Below, piece by piece: positions 46,793 to 55,471 of a DNA stretch of 55,760 nt. The notes under the pieces are model-generated. The model was given only the letters and a program-made list of their open reading frames with translations. It was not told where the DNA came from and did no database searches. The position numbers and the translations under genes are program-made. Within the stretch, counting starts at the first letter, position 1, and the number at the start of each line of letters is the position of its first letter. The stretch is taken from positions 1 to 55,760 of the forward strand of contig SHUM01000019.1 in NCBI GenBank assembly GCA_009691245.1. The letters run 5' to 3'. Source of the DNA: Acidobacteriota bacterium. GTDB lineage: Bacteria > Acidobacteriota > Terriglobia > 2-12-FULL-54-10.

Positions 46793-47501
46793 TCTGCCGC
46801 ACTTTGCCGAGCGCGATGCGCGCGGCAGCCTGTTGCGCAGCCTTCTTTGTTTCGCCCTCGGCCACAGCCGCGGCCTCGCCCTGAATCAACACCTGCACCG
46901 TGAAGATTTTGCGATGCTCGGGACCACTCTCTTTCACCACCACATAACGAGGTGCGGTGAGTTTGCGTTCCTGCAGCGCCTCCTGCAACTCTGTTTTATA
47001 GTCTGTGGCTGGCAGGGCTTCGCCGTCAACCGGTTCCAGCACCAACCGCTTCACAAACTCACGCGCCGGCTCCAACCCGCCATCCAGATAGACCGCCGCC
47101 AGCAGCGCCTCCATGGCATCGGCGAGCAAAGCTTTTTTGCCCCGCCCCCCGGCGCGCTCCTCGCCTCGACCGAGCCGCAGATACGCACCCAAGCCCAATC
47201 GCTCGGCCGCCTGATACAGATGCGCCTCGCTCACCAGCCGCGAGCGGCGCTTCGAAAGATCGCCCTCGCCTTCCAGCGGATGCCTCTGGATCAGGGTCTC
47301 GCTGACCAGTAACGCCAGCACCGAGTCGCCCAAATACTCCAACAACTCATTGGATGCGTGGCGCGGCCCTCCAGTTTGCCCCGTAAGATGGGAGCGATGC
47401 GTGAGCGCCTTCTCGATCAACCCGCGCTGCGCAAAACAGTAGCCGAGTCTCGCTTCCAACTCCGAGATGTCGCCCGGAGCGGACTGATGATGATGTCCCA
47501 T
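46764..47501 (-). CDS. rnc: Ribonuclease III
   Basis: A 245-residue dsRNA endonuclease for rRNA and mRNA processing. The signature ASNELLEYLGDSVLALLVSE carries the metal-binding acidic residues, and KALLADAMEALLAAVYLDGG is the second acidic patch. A C-terminal dsRBD (about 165-235) has DYKTELQEALQERKLTAPRY and GETKKAAQQAAARIAL. Start at MGHHHQSAPG; a GTG two codons earlier is also possible. Its 3' end overlaps lepB. Confidence 0.95.
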   Translation of the reverse strand: MGHHHQSAPGDISELEARLGYCFAQRGLIEKALTHRSHLTGQTGGPRHASNELLEYLGDSVLALLVSETLIQRHPLEGEGDLSKRRSRLVSEAHLYQAAERLGLGAYLRLGRGEERAGGRGKKALLADAMEALLAAVYLDGGLEPAREFVKRLVLEPVDGEALPATDYKTELQEALQERKLTAPRYVVVKESGPEHRKIFTVQVLIQGEAAAVAEGETKKAAQQAAARIALGKVRQSEKSCAEAE

Positions 47502-47541
47502 GCTCACTGATCTGTTGTCGTCCACTCTGAAGTTAATGGCA

Positions 47542-48558
47542 CTACGGCAACGGTATCGTTGCCGCTGGCGGCACTGGTTCGACGTTCTGCCCGCCCTCAC
47601 TTATATTATCGCCGCCCGCTGCGCCGGAAGAGGTATCGGAAACCGGCCCGCGTGACTTTTCCACCATCGCCACCGCCTCGGCCACCAGATCGCGCGGCGC
47701 GCCGCCGGCCGTGCGCGACTTCACGCCGCCCGCCACAGCAGCCTTCTGCAATGCGTCAATCGACTCGCCGTACTTCTTCAAGAATGAATAGGTCAGCCCC
47801 AACCGATAGAGCGTCAGCGCATCGGGCTTCTCGATCAACTGCAACGCCGCGGCATACTCCGTCTCGGCGGCGGCGTAGTCCTCGCGCATCATGGCCGTCA
47901 ATCCCAGCGCCAGCCGCGCCGAGGACTCCGCATCATTGCGCGTCTGCTGCCACTGCGGCGGCGTTACGCGCGCCGGACGCACCGCCTTCGCCACCACCTC
48001 AATAATCTTGCGCGCGTGCTGCTCGGCCTCTTCCAGCCTGTCGTGGAAATCCGGGTCGTCGCGGCCCACGCTATCCGGCAACGATTGCGCCAGCGTCAGT
48101 AGCGCCTGCATATTTTCGGGATTCTCCGCCAGCGTCAGCTCGGCGTAAGTCAGCATGCGCCCCAGATCGTTCTTGCGCCGGTAGGCCTCCGTGGCGGCCT
48201 GATAGGCAAACTGCTTCATCTCGGATTGGGGATACTGAAGCAGAAAATCCTCCACCAGCCGGATGCGCTCGTCGGCGCGTTGCTCCTTGACGAACTTCTC
48301 GTATGCGGCAGTTTCCTCCGGCGACTTGGCTTGCGGCGAGGGCGCAGGCGGCGCGCGGCGCACCGGCGCGGGCGCGGGCGGTATGGCCTCGGCGGGAATC
48401 TCGTCCATCGAAGGAATGCCCAGCGAGTAGCGCGGCGCCTGCTGCGCGATAAGCAGTGGGGTTTGCAGCAACGCCATGCAGGCCGCCGCGATCATGCAAA
48501 CGAAATACACGATGTGGAAAATGTTCATGACTTCCAGGGCTTTGATGACCGCTCTCAT
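47542..48558 (-). CDS. Exported TPR protein
   Basis: A 338-residue protein. An N-terminal hydrophobic segment (IFHIVYFVCMIAAACMALL) is followed by a Pro/Ala-rich stretch (PAEAIPPAPAPVRRAPPAP) and then helical repeats: IRLVEDFLLQYPQSEMKQFA, DLGRMLTYAELTLAENPENM and YAAAETEYAAALQLIEKPDA. These are TPR-like and suggest a scaffold outside the cytoplasm, attached to the membrane. Its ATG overlaps the stop of the gene upstream by four bases, and it ends 40 bases before rnc. No specific role can be named. Confidence 0.72.
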   Translation of the reverse strand: MRAVIKALEVMNIFHIVYFVCMIAAACMALLQTPLLIAQQAPRYSLGIPSMDEIPAEAIPPAPAPVRRAPPAPSPQAKSPEETAAYEKFVKEQRADERIRLVEDFLLQYPQSEMKQFAYQAATEAYRRKNDLGRMLTYAELTLAENPENMQALLTLAQSLPDSVGRDDPDFHDRLEEAEQHARKIIEVVAKAVRPARVTPPQWQQTRNDAESSARLALGLTAMMREDYAAAETEYAAALQLIEKPDALTLYRLGLTYSFLKKYGESIDALQKAAVAGGVKSRTAGGAPRDLVAEAVAMVEKSRGPVSDTSSGAAGGDNISEGGQNVEPVPPAATIPLP

Positions 48559-50153
48559 TGCGCAGGGACCGGCACGTTGGCCCCATCGCCGCCTAATGGT
48601 GTGCGGACGCGCGCGGGCGCTTCCTCCGCGTCGTTAGGAGCAGACGCCGGCTTGGGATTCGTGAACGGCGTCTTCAATCCCTTTTCCGCGGCCTCGCGCG
48701 TGTCGGGCGAAACGTCGCCGGAGCCGAGCGCGGCTTCGTACTCGGCCTCGGCCTGCTTGCGCTGGCCGTCGGCGTCGTAGAGACGCCCGAGATAGATGTG
48801 CGCCCAAGCCCTCATGCGCGGGTCCGAGGCCCGCCGCGCCGTCTCCGCGAAGTATCCCGCGGCCTGCTCGGGCTGCTTCTGTTGACTGGCCACCAGCGCC
48901 AGCCCATAAAGGAATCGCGGCTGCGCGCCGTACAACTCCATCAGCGAATTGAAGCCCGCGCGCGCCGCGTCATACTCGCCGCGCGCCATCGCCAACTCGG
49001 CTTCACGCGCCATCTGCTCAAGCGGCGACCAACGCGCCTCGGCCCGCCCGCGCGTCGCCGCCGGACGGAAGCGCACCTCGGCCAGCCGCTTCTGTTCCTT
49101 ATCGAGCTGCATCCCGTCCACAAATTCCGGGAAGTAGAGATTGAAGGCCACCTGCTGATGCTCAAAGACCTGCAACGCTTCGTAGAAATACGCCGTGAGC
49201 ACGAAGCCTTCTTCAACGGCATCCTGCGCCAGCGCCAGCCGCTCGCGGTCCGTGAGCTTCGCGCGACGGGCCTGAATGGCGCGGATCAGCGACTCGGTCA
49301 GCAGCAGATCGAAGCTGCTCTTGAACATCGGGTCCAGCGCGGGCGCGCGCGCCGCGATGCGTCCCAGCGGAGCCTTCGACTGCACGATGTTGGGGAACTT
49401 GCCGACGTAGGGGTCGAGAATGTAGTGCAGCCAAGCGTGCTCGATGTCGTCCTGCGGCAGACTCACCGACGGCCCGGCGATGAGGTAGTAGCCGTCGCCA
49501 TAATTGCGCGACTCGGTCTGCCCGGGCGCGGCCAGCGGGTTCAGCATCAGCGAAAACTTGCGCCCCAGGAACGTCCCGCTCTCGACGCCCAAGTACCCGT
49601 TGGTCTCCTGAATCACCTTCGCGAGCAGCACCTGATAGCGCTCCGAATCCTGCTGCATCGCCGGCAGATACTTCACCCACAGCGACGACACATCGGCCTG
49701 CTCGTAGAACGCCGAGATCAGGTGCGGCAACTCCTGAAGATCGACCACGTCGGCCGGCAGATTGGCGGGACTGTAAAGAATCTCAAACTTCGGCGGAGGC
49801 CCGATCAGCAGCGCGAAGGAAACATAGCGGCTCAGGTCGCGCGCCGGATCAGCCAGCCGGTGCGCCTTGTAAAACTCGCGCAGCGCAGGCAGGCTCGGAT
49901 ACTGCTTGCCCTTCAACTCCTCGCGCACCGCCGCCCGCACGGGCGACAACTCCGGCCGCTCCATCCCCGAGTCATACCCCGCCGCGTTCAGTGCCGCCAT
50001 CACCGCAAACAAAGTAAGGTCCGGCTCCGCCACAATCTCCTGCCGCGACGTCATCGGCGCAGACCCCTGCGCCCGCGCGGACGGCACGATGCCCGCCAGT
50101 GTCGTCACTATCAATAGTGCCAGCGCCACCATCAGAGCCACTTTAGGTGTCAT
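48555..50153 (-). CDS. Exported protein with C-terminal TPRs, start at repeat B
   Basis: A 532-residue protein beginning MTPKVALMVALALLIVTTLAG with a clear signal peptide to about residue 29 (SARAQ). A middle domain (40-330) includes LPQDDIEHAWLHYILDPYVGKFP, reminiscent of a peptidase-like fold, although HExxH is absent. The last 150 residues form TPRs (MARGEYDAARAGFNSLMELYG, PEQAAGYFAETARRA, GRLYDADGQRKQAEAEYEAAL). The frame is open 83 codons upstream, but that part is repeat B sequence and other non-family DNA, so the ATG at the repeat edge is preferred; no Shine-Dalgarno sequence is seen, and an ATG at 50132 is an alternative. Confidence 0.65.
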   Translation of the reverse strand: MTPKVALMVALALLIVTTLAGIVPSARAQGSAPMTSRQEIVAEPDLTLFAVMAALNAAGYDSGMERPELSPVRAAVREELKGKQYPSLPALREFYKAHRLADPARDLSRYVSFALLIGPPPKFEILYSPANLPADVVDLQELPHLISAFYEQADVSSLWVKYLPAMQQDSERYQVLLAKVIQETNGYLGVESGTFLGRKFSLMLNPLAAPGQTESRNYGDGYYLIAGPSVSLPQDDIEHAWLHYILDPYVGKFPNIVQSKAPLGRIAARAPALDPMFKSSFDLLLTESLIRAIQARRAKLTDRERLALAQDAVEEGFVLTAYFYEALQVFEHQQVAFNLYFPEFVDGMQLDKEQKRLAEVRFRPAATRGRAEARWSPLEQMAREAELAMARGEYDAARAGFNSLMELYGAQPRFLYGLALVASQQKQPEQAAGYFAETARRASDPRMRAWAHIYLGRLYDADGQRKQAEAEYEAALGSGDVSPDTREAAEKGLKTPFTNPKPASAPNDAEEAPARVRTPLGGDGANVPVPAQ

Positions 50154-50244
50154 TCCGAGCGCAGCGAGGAACCTGCTTTTCCGATCGCAATGACGACCAA
50201 GCAGATTCCTCAGTCCGGCAAAAAACACCGGACTTCGGAATGAC
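50149..50244. repeat. Inverted repeat, family B (degenerate)
   Basis: Left arm GTCATTCCGAGCGCAGCGAG matches 8265 onward; the right arm is degraded and carries an inner hairpin TCCGG/CCGGA near 50213-50233. The outer left edge includes the ATG taken as the start of the neighbouring gene, so the element supplies its start codon or at least the bases before it. Confidence 0.75.
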
Positions 50245-50552
50245 AACTCCATGGGTTTTTTCAACAAGCCGCTAGCCATCCCCATCGCCCACATTTCCAA
50301 GGAATTCGCCGTTCCGCCGACCGCACTGCAACCTAGCTCAAGTCTAGGGGAATCACCCCGCCCCGTCAACGCCACTATGGGATAGGAGATAGGGGCTTCC
50401 AAAAGTGCACCCCCCTAGCCTTGGACACTGGTGGGATCTTCTATTCCCAGCTCCTGATTTCCTCGCGGGGAGAGAAAGAAAAAAAGGAATATCTGAAGGG
50501 AGGCTAGGGGGGGAGTATAATTCAGGCAACAAAGTGAAACTCGGAGGTCTAC
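50245..50552. other. Divergent intergenic region
   Basis: About 300 bases after repeat B. It shows purine-rich runs (GAGAGAAAGAAAAAAAGGAA and GAAGGGAGGCTAGGGGGGG) around 50465-50515 and AACTCGGAGG as ribosome binding site for the plus-strand gene. No gene, repeat or defendable promoter is seen. Confidence 0.4.
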
Positions 50553-51575
50553 ATGCGAAAATCCATTTTCGTGTTTTTGTTGGCGCTGATAACCATTCTT
50601 TTTGTCCCGGCTGGGAACGCGGCTGGCGGATGTGCTGAAGTGCAACTGAAAGTAGACTCGATTCGGACCACCGCGAATTATTCGGGCCCGAATGCAAGCT
50701 CATGGGCGGATGTTCAGGAGCGTTTAGGCGAGCCGAGTCAAATTGAAACTGTTCAGACAGTTACGATTCTTCAATATGCGTTCTCCGGCTGCTCAGTCCG
50801 ATTCACGGTTAATTCCGAAGGCAAGATATCGTCAAAGGGCGTTAAGATTGGTGCTGCGGCAGTCTCCTCCAATCCTACTGTTACGCAAAAGACTACGCCA
50901 GAAGCGAATTCACAGAACTCCAATGATCTTGCAAATGCGATTCGATCCCTGCAATCCATGTTAAAGGATTTGCAGGCGCAGATAAGCACACTGGAGAAAC
51001 TAACTAATAATTTGGTAGCCGCGAATCCTCCACCAAACCAAGTTGAGGACCCTGGTGCCCTCCAATTCCTGCAGATGCTGCGATCTGGCGTAACGAGTGA
51101 TACAGTAGCCACAACGCCTAGTCCCGCTGTTCATCTCACACCGGCAACAATAGCACCCCCCGCAACCTCTCAAGCATCAACTGCTCCGAAACCTTCAACG
51201 ACTTCCACTCAAGCGTCCCCGGCAATTCCTGCGACTGGTTGTGCGGAAAACGGCAGTTGCTATGGTGATATCAGCCCAGCTACAGGTAGACCGAAAACTG
51301 TTTTTGTTGACGGCTATACCCGAAAAGATGGCACATACTTCCGGGGCCATGTTCGCAGCGCTCAGGCGGAAATGAAAGCACTGTTCGCCGCAAATCCGAA
51401 TCTGGATTTCACGCGGATGCGCGTCATCCATCCTCTTATGGGCGACAACAACATACCGGAGCTGCTGAAATTCATCGCCTCACACGAGCAGCGCCATCAG
51501 AATCAGCTTCGCGACATCCTGAAGCTCGCCACATTTCCCACGACGATGGCGGCCGACATGCCTGCCGCAACCTAA
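50553..51575 (+). CDS. Exported chimeric protein ending in a DinB-like fragment
   Basis: A 340-residue protein with a signal peptide (1-23). A beta-rich part (24-105) includes SWADVQERLGEPSQIE, a SmpA/OmlA-like or outer-membrane lipoprotein-type pattern. A coiled-coil helix (125-156, LANAIRSLQSMLKDLQAQIS) and a Thr/Pro/Ala-rich linker (182-228) follow. At 252-269 VDGYTRKDGTYFRGHVRS is the GYxRKDGTYVxxHxRS motif common in short secreted proteins. From 270 to 330 it changes to AEMKALFAANPNLDFTRMRV, IHPLMGDNNIPELLKFIASHEQRHQNQLRDIL, the C-terminal third of DinB-family enzymes, with its histidines but without the first two thirds. The lower GC compared with neighbours also marks it. Function unknown. 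Confidence 0.7.
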   Translation: MRKSIFVFLLALITILFVPAGNAAGGCAEVQLKVDSIRTTANYSGPNASSWADVQERLGEPSQIETVQTVTILQYAFSGCSVRFTVNSEGKISSKGVKIGAAAVSSNPTVTQKTTPEANSQNSNDLANAIRSLQSMLKDLQAQISTLEKLTNNLVAANPPPNQVEDPGALQFLQMLRSGVTSDTVATTPSPAVHLTPATIAPPATSQASTAPKPSTTSTQASPAIPATGCAENGSCYGDISPATGRPKTVFVDGYTRKDGTYFRGHVRSAQAEMKALFAANPNLDFTRMRVIHPLMGDNNIPELLKFIASHEQRHQNQLRDILKLATFPTTMAADMPAAT

Positions 51576-51596
51576 AACGGAATTCCCGCTCACACT

Positions 51597-53081
51597 ATGG
51601 ACTCCTCTGCTTCAATCGTGTGGTTTCGTCAGGATCTGCGCCTGGATGACAATCCCGCACTGACCGCCGCAGCCAGGCAAGGCCCGGTGATACCGGTGTT
51701 CCTTTACCCAGGGGAAGAAGAAAACAGCTGGGCGCCGGGTCCGACAAGCCAATGGTGGCTGAACAAGTCTCTGCATTGCCTCGACGATGAGTTGCGGCGG
51801 CTGGGCTCACGTCTCGTGATCTGCCGTGGTCCTGCCCTGTCAGCACTAATGGAGATATGTTCTTCTCTGGGCGTCCGGCGGATTTTCTGTAACCGCCGCT
51901 ATGAGCCCTTGGCCGCCGATCAAGATCAGCAGACAAAACGGTCGCTTGCTGATGCGGGCATTGGCCTCGAGTTTTTCAACTCCACACTCTTGTTTGACCC
52001 CGATGCGGTGCTCAATCAAGCAGGTGAGCCGTACAAAGTTTTCACATCCTACTGGAACCGCTGCCTCCAGCTTCCGCAATCCGCCGAAACAAGCGCCGAA
52101 CCGGCAGTTCTTCAGTCGCCTCGCCGCTGGCCGGAATCAATTGCTCTAACGGATTTTACTCCGCAGCTGGAACAGGCGTGGGCAGACGGTCTGGACCACT
52201 GCTGGCAGCCAGGCGAGGCAAATACACACAAGATGCTTGAGCAATTTCTTCATCGGTCCATCGAAAGCTACATCACCAACCGGGATCTGCCAGGCCTAGC
52301 TGGCACGTCGCGCCTCTCGCCCCACTTGCACTTTGGTGAGATTAGCCCGCGGCGCATCTGGAACGCTGTGCGGCAGGTTACGCAGAGTCCCGCGCAACGG
52401 GATACAGGCTTACTGCAATCCGCGGAAGCACTTCTGCGCCAGCTCATCTGGCGTGAATTCGCTTACTACATTCTTCATCACTTTCCTCTGTCTGCCGAGC
52501 AACCCTCGCACCATGAGTTCAGGAAATTTCCCTGGCGCAAGGACGAACGTTCGCTACGAGCTTGGCAGAATGGTCTGACTGGCTATCCCATGGTTGATGC
52601 CGGCATGCGGGAACTGCTGTACACCGGATGGATGCACAACCGCGTGCGCATGATTGTGGCCAGTTTTCTCACCAAGCATCTGCTGATTTCCTGGCAGACT
52701 GGCGCGCGGTGGTTCTGGGAGCGGCTGGTGGATGCAGACTTGGCGAACAATACTTTTGGCTGGCAATGGGCCGCAGGCTGCGGGCATGATGCCGCGCCCT
52801 ATTTCCGCATTTTCAATCCCGTCATTCAGGGCCAGAAGTTCGACCCGCAGGGGACCTATGTCCGGCGGTGGATTCCCGAACTCGCCGGAGTGCCCGACAA
52901 GTGGATCCATCAGCCATGGGTAGTTCCGGGCACAGTGCTGGAGTCAGCCGGTGTAAAGCTGGGCAGAGATTACCCGCGACCGATCGTGGACCACACAGAG
53001 GCCCGTGCGCGCGCGCTCAGCGCACTTGCGTTTGTTCAAGAGATGAGGGCATCCCGGCAGGTGAAAAAAAAGAATGCATAA
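51597..53081 (+). CDS. phrB: Deoxyribodipyrimidine photolyase
   Basis: A 494-residue class I cryptochrome/photolyase that repairs cyclobutane pyrimidine dimers with light. N-terminal antenna domain IVWFRQDLRLDDNPALTAA; the C-terminal FAD domain has LSPHLHFGEISPRRIWNAV, REFAYYILHHFP, and MVDAGMRELLYTGWMHNRVRMIVASFL. WFWERLVDADLANNTFGWQWAAGCGHDAAPYFRIFNP is the canonical signature. The tryptophan electron-transfer residues are in this region. It overlaps the next gene by 8 bases, so the two are expressed together. Confidence 0.97.
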   Translation: MDSSASIVWFRQDLRLDDNPALTAAARQGPVIPVFLYPGEEENSWAPGPTSQWWLNKSLHCLDDELRRLGSRLVICRGPALSALMEICSSLGVRRIFCNRRYEPLAADQDQQTKRSLADAGIGLEFFNSTLLFDPDAVLNQAGEPYKVFTSYWNRCLQLPQSAETSAEPAVLQSPRRWPESIALTDFTPQLEQAWADGLDHCWQPGEANTHKMLEQFLHRSIESYITNRDLPGLAGTSRLSPHLHFGEISPRRIWNAVRQVTQSPAQRDTGLLQSAEALLRQLIWREFAYYILHHFPLSAEQPSHHEFRKFPWRKDERSLRAWQNGLTGYPMVDAGMRELLYTGWMHNRVRMIVASFLTKHLLISWQTGARWFWERLVDADLANNTFGWQWAAGCGHDAAPYFRIFNPVIQGQKFDPQGTYVRRWIPELAGVPDKWIHQPWVVPGTVLESAGVKLGRDYPRPIVDHTEARARALSALAFVQEMRASRQVKKKNA

Positions 53082-54525
53082 ACCGGAACAGCGGATCCTG
53101 CTAACGGGAGCTACGGGGTATGTCGGAGGCCGACTGCTGGCGCAACTGGAGCGGAGCGGCCAGCCAGTGCGGTGCCTGGCACGGCAGCCGGAATTTCTGC
53201 GCCCGCGCGTGGCCAGCACGACACAGGTTGTGAGAGGCGATGTTACCGATCGGCAATCGCTGCTGGCAGCCATGCAGGGCGTGGATACGGCTTACTATCT
53301 GATCCACTCCATGGCGGCCAATGGGGATTTTGAAGAGCGCGACCGCGAGGCCGCACGCAACTTTGGTTCGGCTGCCCGGGCCGCCGGCGTGCGGAGAATT
53401 GTGTACCTCGGCGGATTGGGCAGCGGCAGCAATCTCTCGCCACACCTGGCCAGCCGCCAGGAGGTCGGCAGGATTCTTCGCGAATCGAGCGTGGCAACCA
53501 TCGAGTTCCGCGCCTCGATCGTCATCGGCTCCGGGAGCCTGTCGTTTGAGATGATTCGCGCACTGGTGGACCGGCTGCCCTTCATGATCATTCCCAAATG
53601 GGTGCGCGTACAGGCGCAGCCCATTGCGATTGAAGACGTCATTGCCTACCTGATTGCCGCCCTCGATTACCCGGCCGGGGAAAGCAGGATTTTCGAGATC
53701 GGCGGGGCGGATGTGGCCTCCTATCAGGACATCATGAAGGAGTACGCACGTCAGCGTGGACTGCGCCGCTTTTTCGTTCCCGTCCCGGTGCTAACACCGA
53801 GGCTTTCCAGCTTATGGCTGGGACTGGTAACGCCCCTTTATGCCCGCGTGGGGCGCAAGCTGGTGGATAGCTTGCGCAATGAAACCGTGGTACGCGACCA
53901 AACGGCATCCGCCGTTTTGGGCATTGCTCCGCGTGGCTTGCGGGAAGCCATTGAGCGGGCGCTGACCAATGAAGATAAGGAGTTCGCCGCAACGCGCTGG
54001 TCAGACGCGCGGAGTTCGCAAGGCAAAGTGAAACACTGGGGCGGCACTCGGTTTGGCTCGCGGCTGGTGGACACCCGCACGGCTTATGTGGAGCGGACTC
54101 CTGCCCAGGCATTCCAGCCAATCCGGCGGATCGGCGGCAAGACGGGATGGTACTACGGCAACTGGATGTGGAGGGTACGCGGCTGGCTGGACCTACTTTT
54201 CGGCGGGGCTGGCATGCGGCGCGGCCGGCGCGATACGGAAACGATGCGGCCCGGCGACACGGTGGACTTTTGGCGCGTGGAAGCATTCGAGCCGGATCAC
54301 TTCTTGCGGCTGTCCGCTGAGATGAAAATACCGGGTCGCGCTTGGTTGCAGTTCGAAGTCGATGCGGCAGATGAAGGCTCCACCATCTGTCAGACCGCAA
54401 TCTTCGACCCGGCTGGCGTGCTAGGCCTGCTCTACTGGTACTCGCTGTACCCAATTCACGAAATTCTGTTTGCCGGTATGTTGCGCAGAATCGCCCGCGA
54501 GGCATGCAATGCCAGAGAAGTCTGA
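53074..54525 (+). CDS. SDR-type NAD(P)-binding protein with DUF2867 domain
   Basis: A 483-residue two-part protein. The N-terminal part (1-300) is an atypical short-chain dehydrogenase with the nucleotide motif LLTGATGYVGGRLLAQL and the NmrA-like core VRGDVTDRQSLLAAMQGVDTAYYLIHSM, RRIVYLGGLGSG. The C-terminal part (330-470) is DUF2867, with WYYGNWMWRVRGWLDLLFGG, PGDTVDFWRVEAFEPDHFLRL and ILFAGMLRRIA. The family is common next to photolyases and carotenoid genes, which fits here. The product is unknown. Confidence 0.9.
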   Translation: MHKPEQRILLTGATGYVGGRLLAQLERSGQPVRCLARQPEFLRPRVASTTQVVRGDVTDRQSLLAAMQGVDTAYYLIHSMAANGDFEERDREAARNFGSAARAAGVRRIVYLGGLGSGSNLSPHLASRQEVGRILRESSVATIEFRASIVIGSGSLSFEMIRALVDRLPFMIIPKWVRVQAQPIAIEDVIAYLIAALDYPAGESRIFEIGGADVASYQDIMKEYARQRGLRRFFVPVPVLTPRLSSLWLGLVTPLYARVGRKLVDSLRNETVVRDQTASAVLGIAPRGLREAIERALTNEDKEFAATRWSDARSSQGKVKHWGGTRFGSRLVDTRTAYVERTPAQAFQPIRRIGGKTGWYYGNWMWRVRGWLDLLFGGAGMRRGRRDTETMRPGDTVDFWRVEAFEPDHFLRLSAEMKIPGRAWLQFEVDAADEGSTICQTAIFDPAGVLGLLYWYSLYPIHEILFAGMLRRIAREACNAREV

Positions 54526-54574
54526 ACAAGACTGTGTTCCCATGCTGCGCAGCATCAGAGGTGGAGTTCCAAGT

Positions 54575-55468
54575 ATGAATCCAATTGATCCTGTGTTTCG
54601 CGCATTTCAGCACGCTCTGCTCGCGGCGTTTGCACTGGCTTGGGCACCGGCTTTGCTGGAGGCGCATCAGCCGCGCATCGTAAGCGAATCACGGACCATG
54701 GTGAGCGATCCTGAGATTTCCAAAGCCTTCTATGCCAAGCTATCCGGCAGCCCGCATGTGTACCAAATCAGCTCAGAGAAGCCATTTGAGCTTTACGTCA
54801 ACGTGCTGGTTCCGGACATCCACGGACAGCAAAAAGATGTATCGGCGGCAGTTTTCCGGCTGGGCAAAACCGCGGAATCTATAGCCGAGCTGGATGGGAA
54901 GACCTTCGCGTGGAAGCGGTATTGGGAGGAATTTGGCCGAGACTGGTACTGGATGGGGCCGGAATTCAAGCGGCGCATTGCTGCCGGAACGTACGAAATT
55001 CGCGTGGAGAGCGTGACCAACGACAGCAAATATGCGCTGGCCATCGGGGAGATTGAAGCATTTAACGGCAAGGAGGGCATGAATGCACTCAGACTGATAC
55101 CCCGGCTGAAGCGTGATTTCTTCGCAACCTCTCCGGTTGGATTTCTGCTTTCTCCGTTTGGTTACGGCTATGTCCTGGTCATGTATGCAATGGCCTTTGC
55201 AGCGGGATTCCTGCTTCGCATGGTGTACCGCAAGTTGGCGGGAGCAGAAACTCGCGCGAAAGTCCGAAACATTGCCGGCCGCGACCGGGCGGTGCGGCTG
55301 GCCGTCGCGGCAGCACTGCTGGCTTGGGCAATCACAACCACGTGGAGTCCCATCCTGCTCTTCCTTTCCGGTTGGGCGCTGTTTTCAGCAGCCTTCGGCT
55401 GGTGCGGCATCTTTGCCGCTCTCGGTAAGACGGCGTGCAGACCGCATGACTCGACCCCTCCGCTGTAG
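54575..55468 (+). CDS. Exported protein with DUF2892 C-terminal domain
   Basis: A 297-residue protein, ATG with GGTGGAG upstream. A signal peptide or anchor is at 12-30 (LLAAFALAWAPALLEAH). The periplasmic part (30-180) is a beta-sandwich-like domain: YQISSEKPFELYVNVLVPDI, WYWMGPEFKRRIAAGTYEIRV. A membrane segment (about 195-215, GYVLVMYAMAFAAGFLL) and then the DUF2892/YgaP-type pair of membrane helices with VRLAVAAALLAWAITTTW and FGWCGIFAALGKTAC follow. The combination of a secreted sandwich with DUF2892 is unusual. An ORF start 35 codons earlier overlaps the previous gene and is not preferred. Confidence 0.68.
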   Translation: MNPIDPVFRAFQHALLAAFALAWAPALLEAHQPRIVSESRTMVSDPEISKAFYAKLSGSPHVYQISSEKPFELYVNVLVPDIHGQQKDVSAAVFRLGKTAESIAELDGKTFAWKRYWEEFGRDWYWMGPEFKRRIAAGTYEIRVESVTNDSKYALAIGEIEAFNGKEGMNALRLIPRLKRDFFATSPVGFLLSPFGYGYVLVMYAMAFAAGFLLRMVYRKLAGAETRAKVRNIAGRDRAVRLAVAAALLAWAITTTWSPILLFLSGWALFSAAFGWCGIFAALGKTACRPHDSTPPL

Positions 55469-55471
55469 GCG

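Noticed and set aside
49300-49460. HExxH metalloprotease in the exported TPR protein
   Set aside because: The histidine-containing helix reads EHAWLHYILDP; the spacing is not HExxH and no further ligand is evident.
48798-50117. A 439-codon plus-strand open frame opposite the exported TPR gene
   Set aside because: Long but extremely Arg/Leu/His-rich and antisense to a gene with clear signal peptide and TPRs; GC skew explains the open frame.
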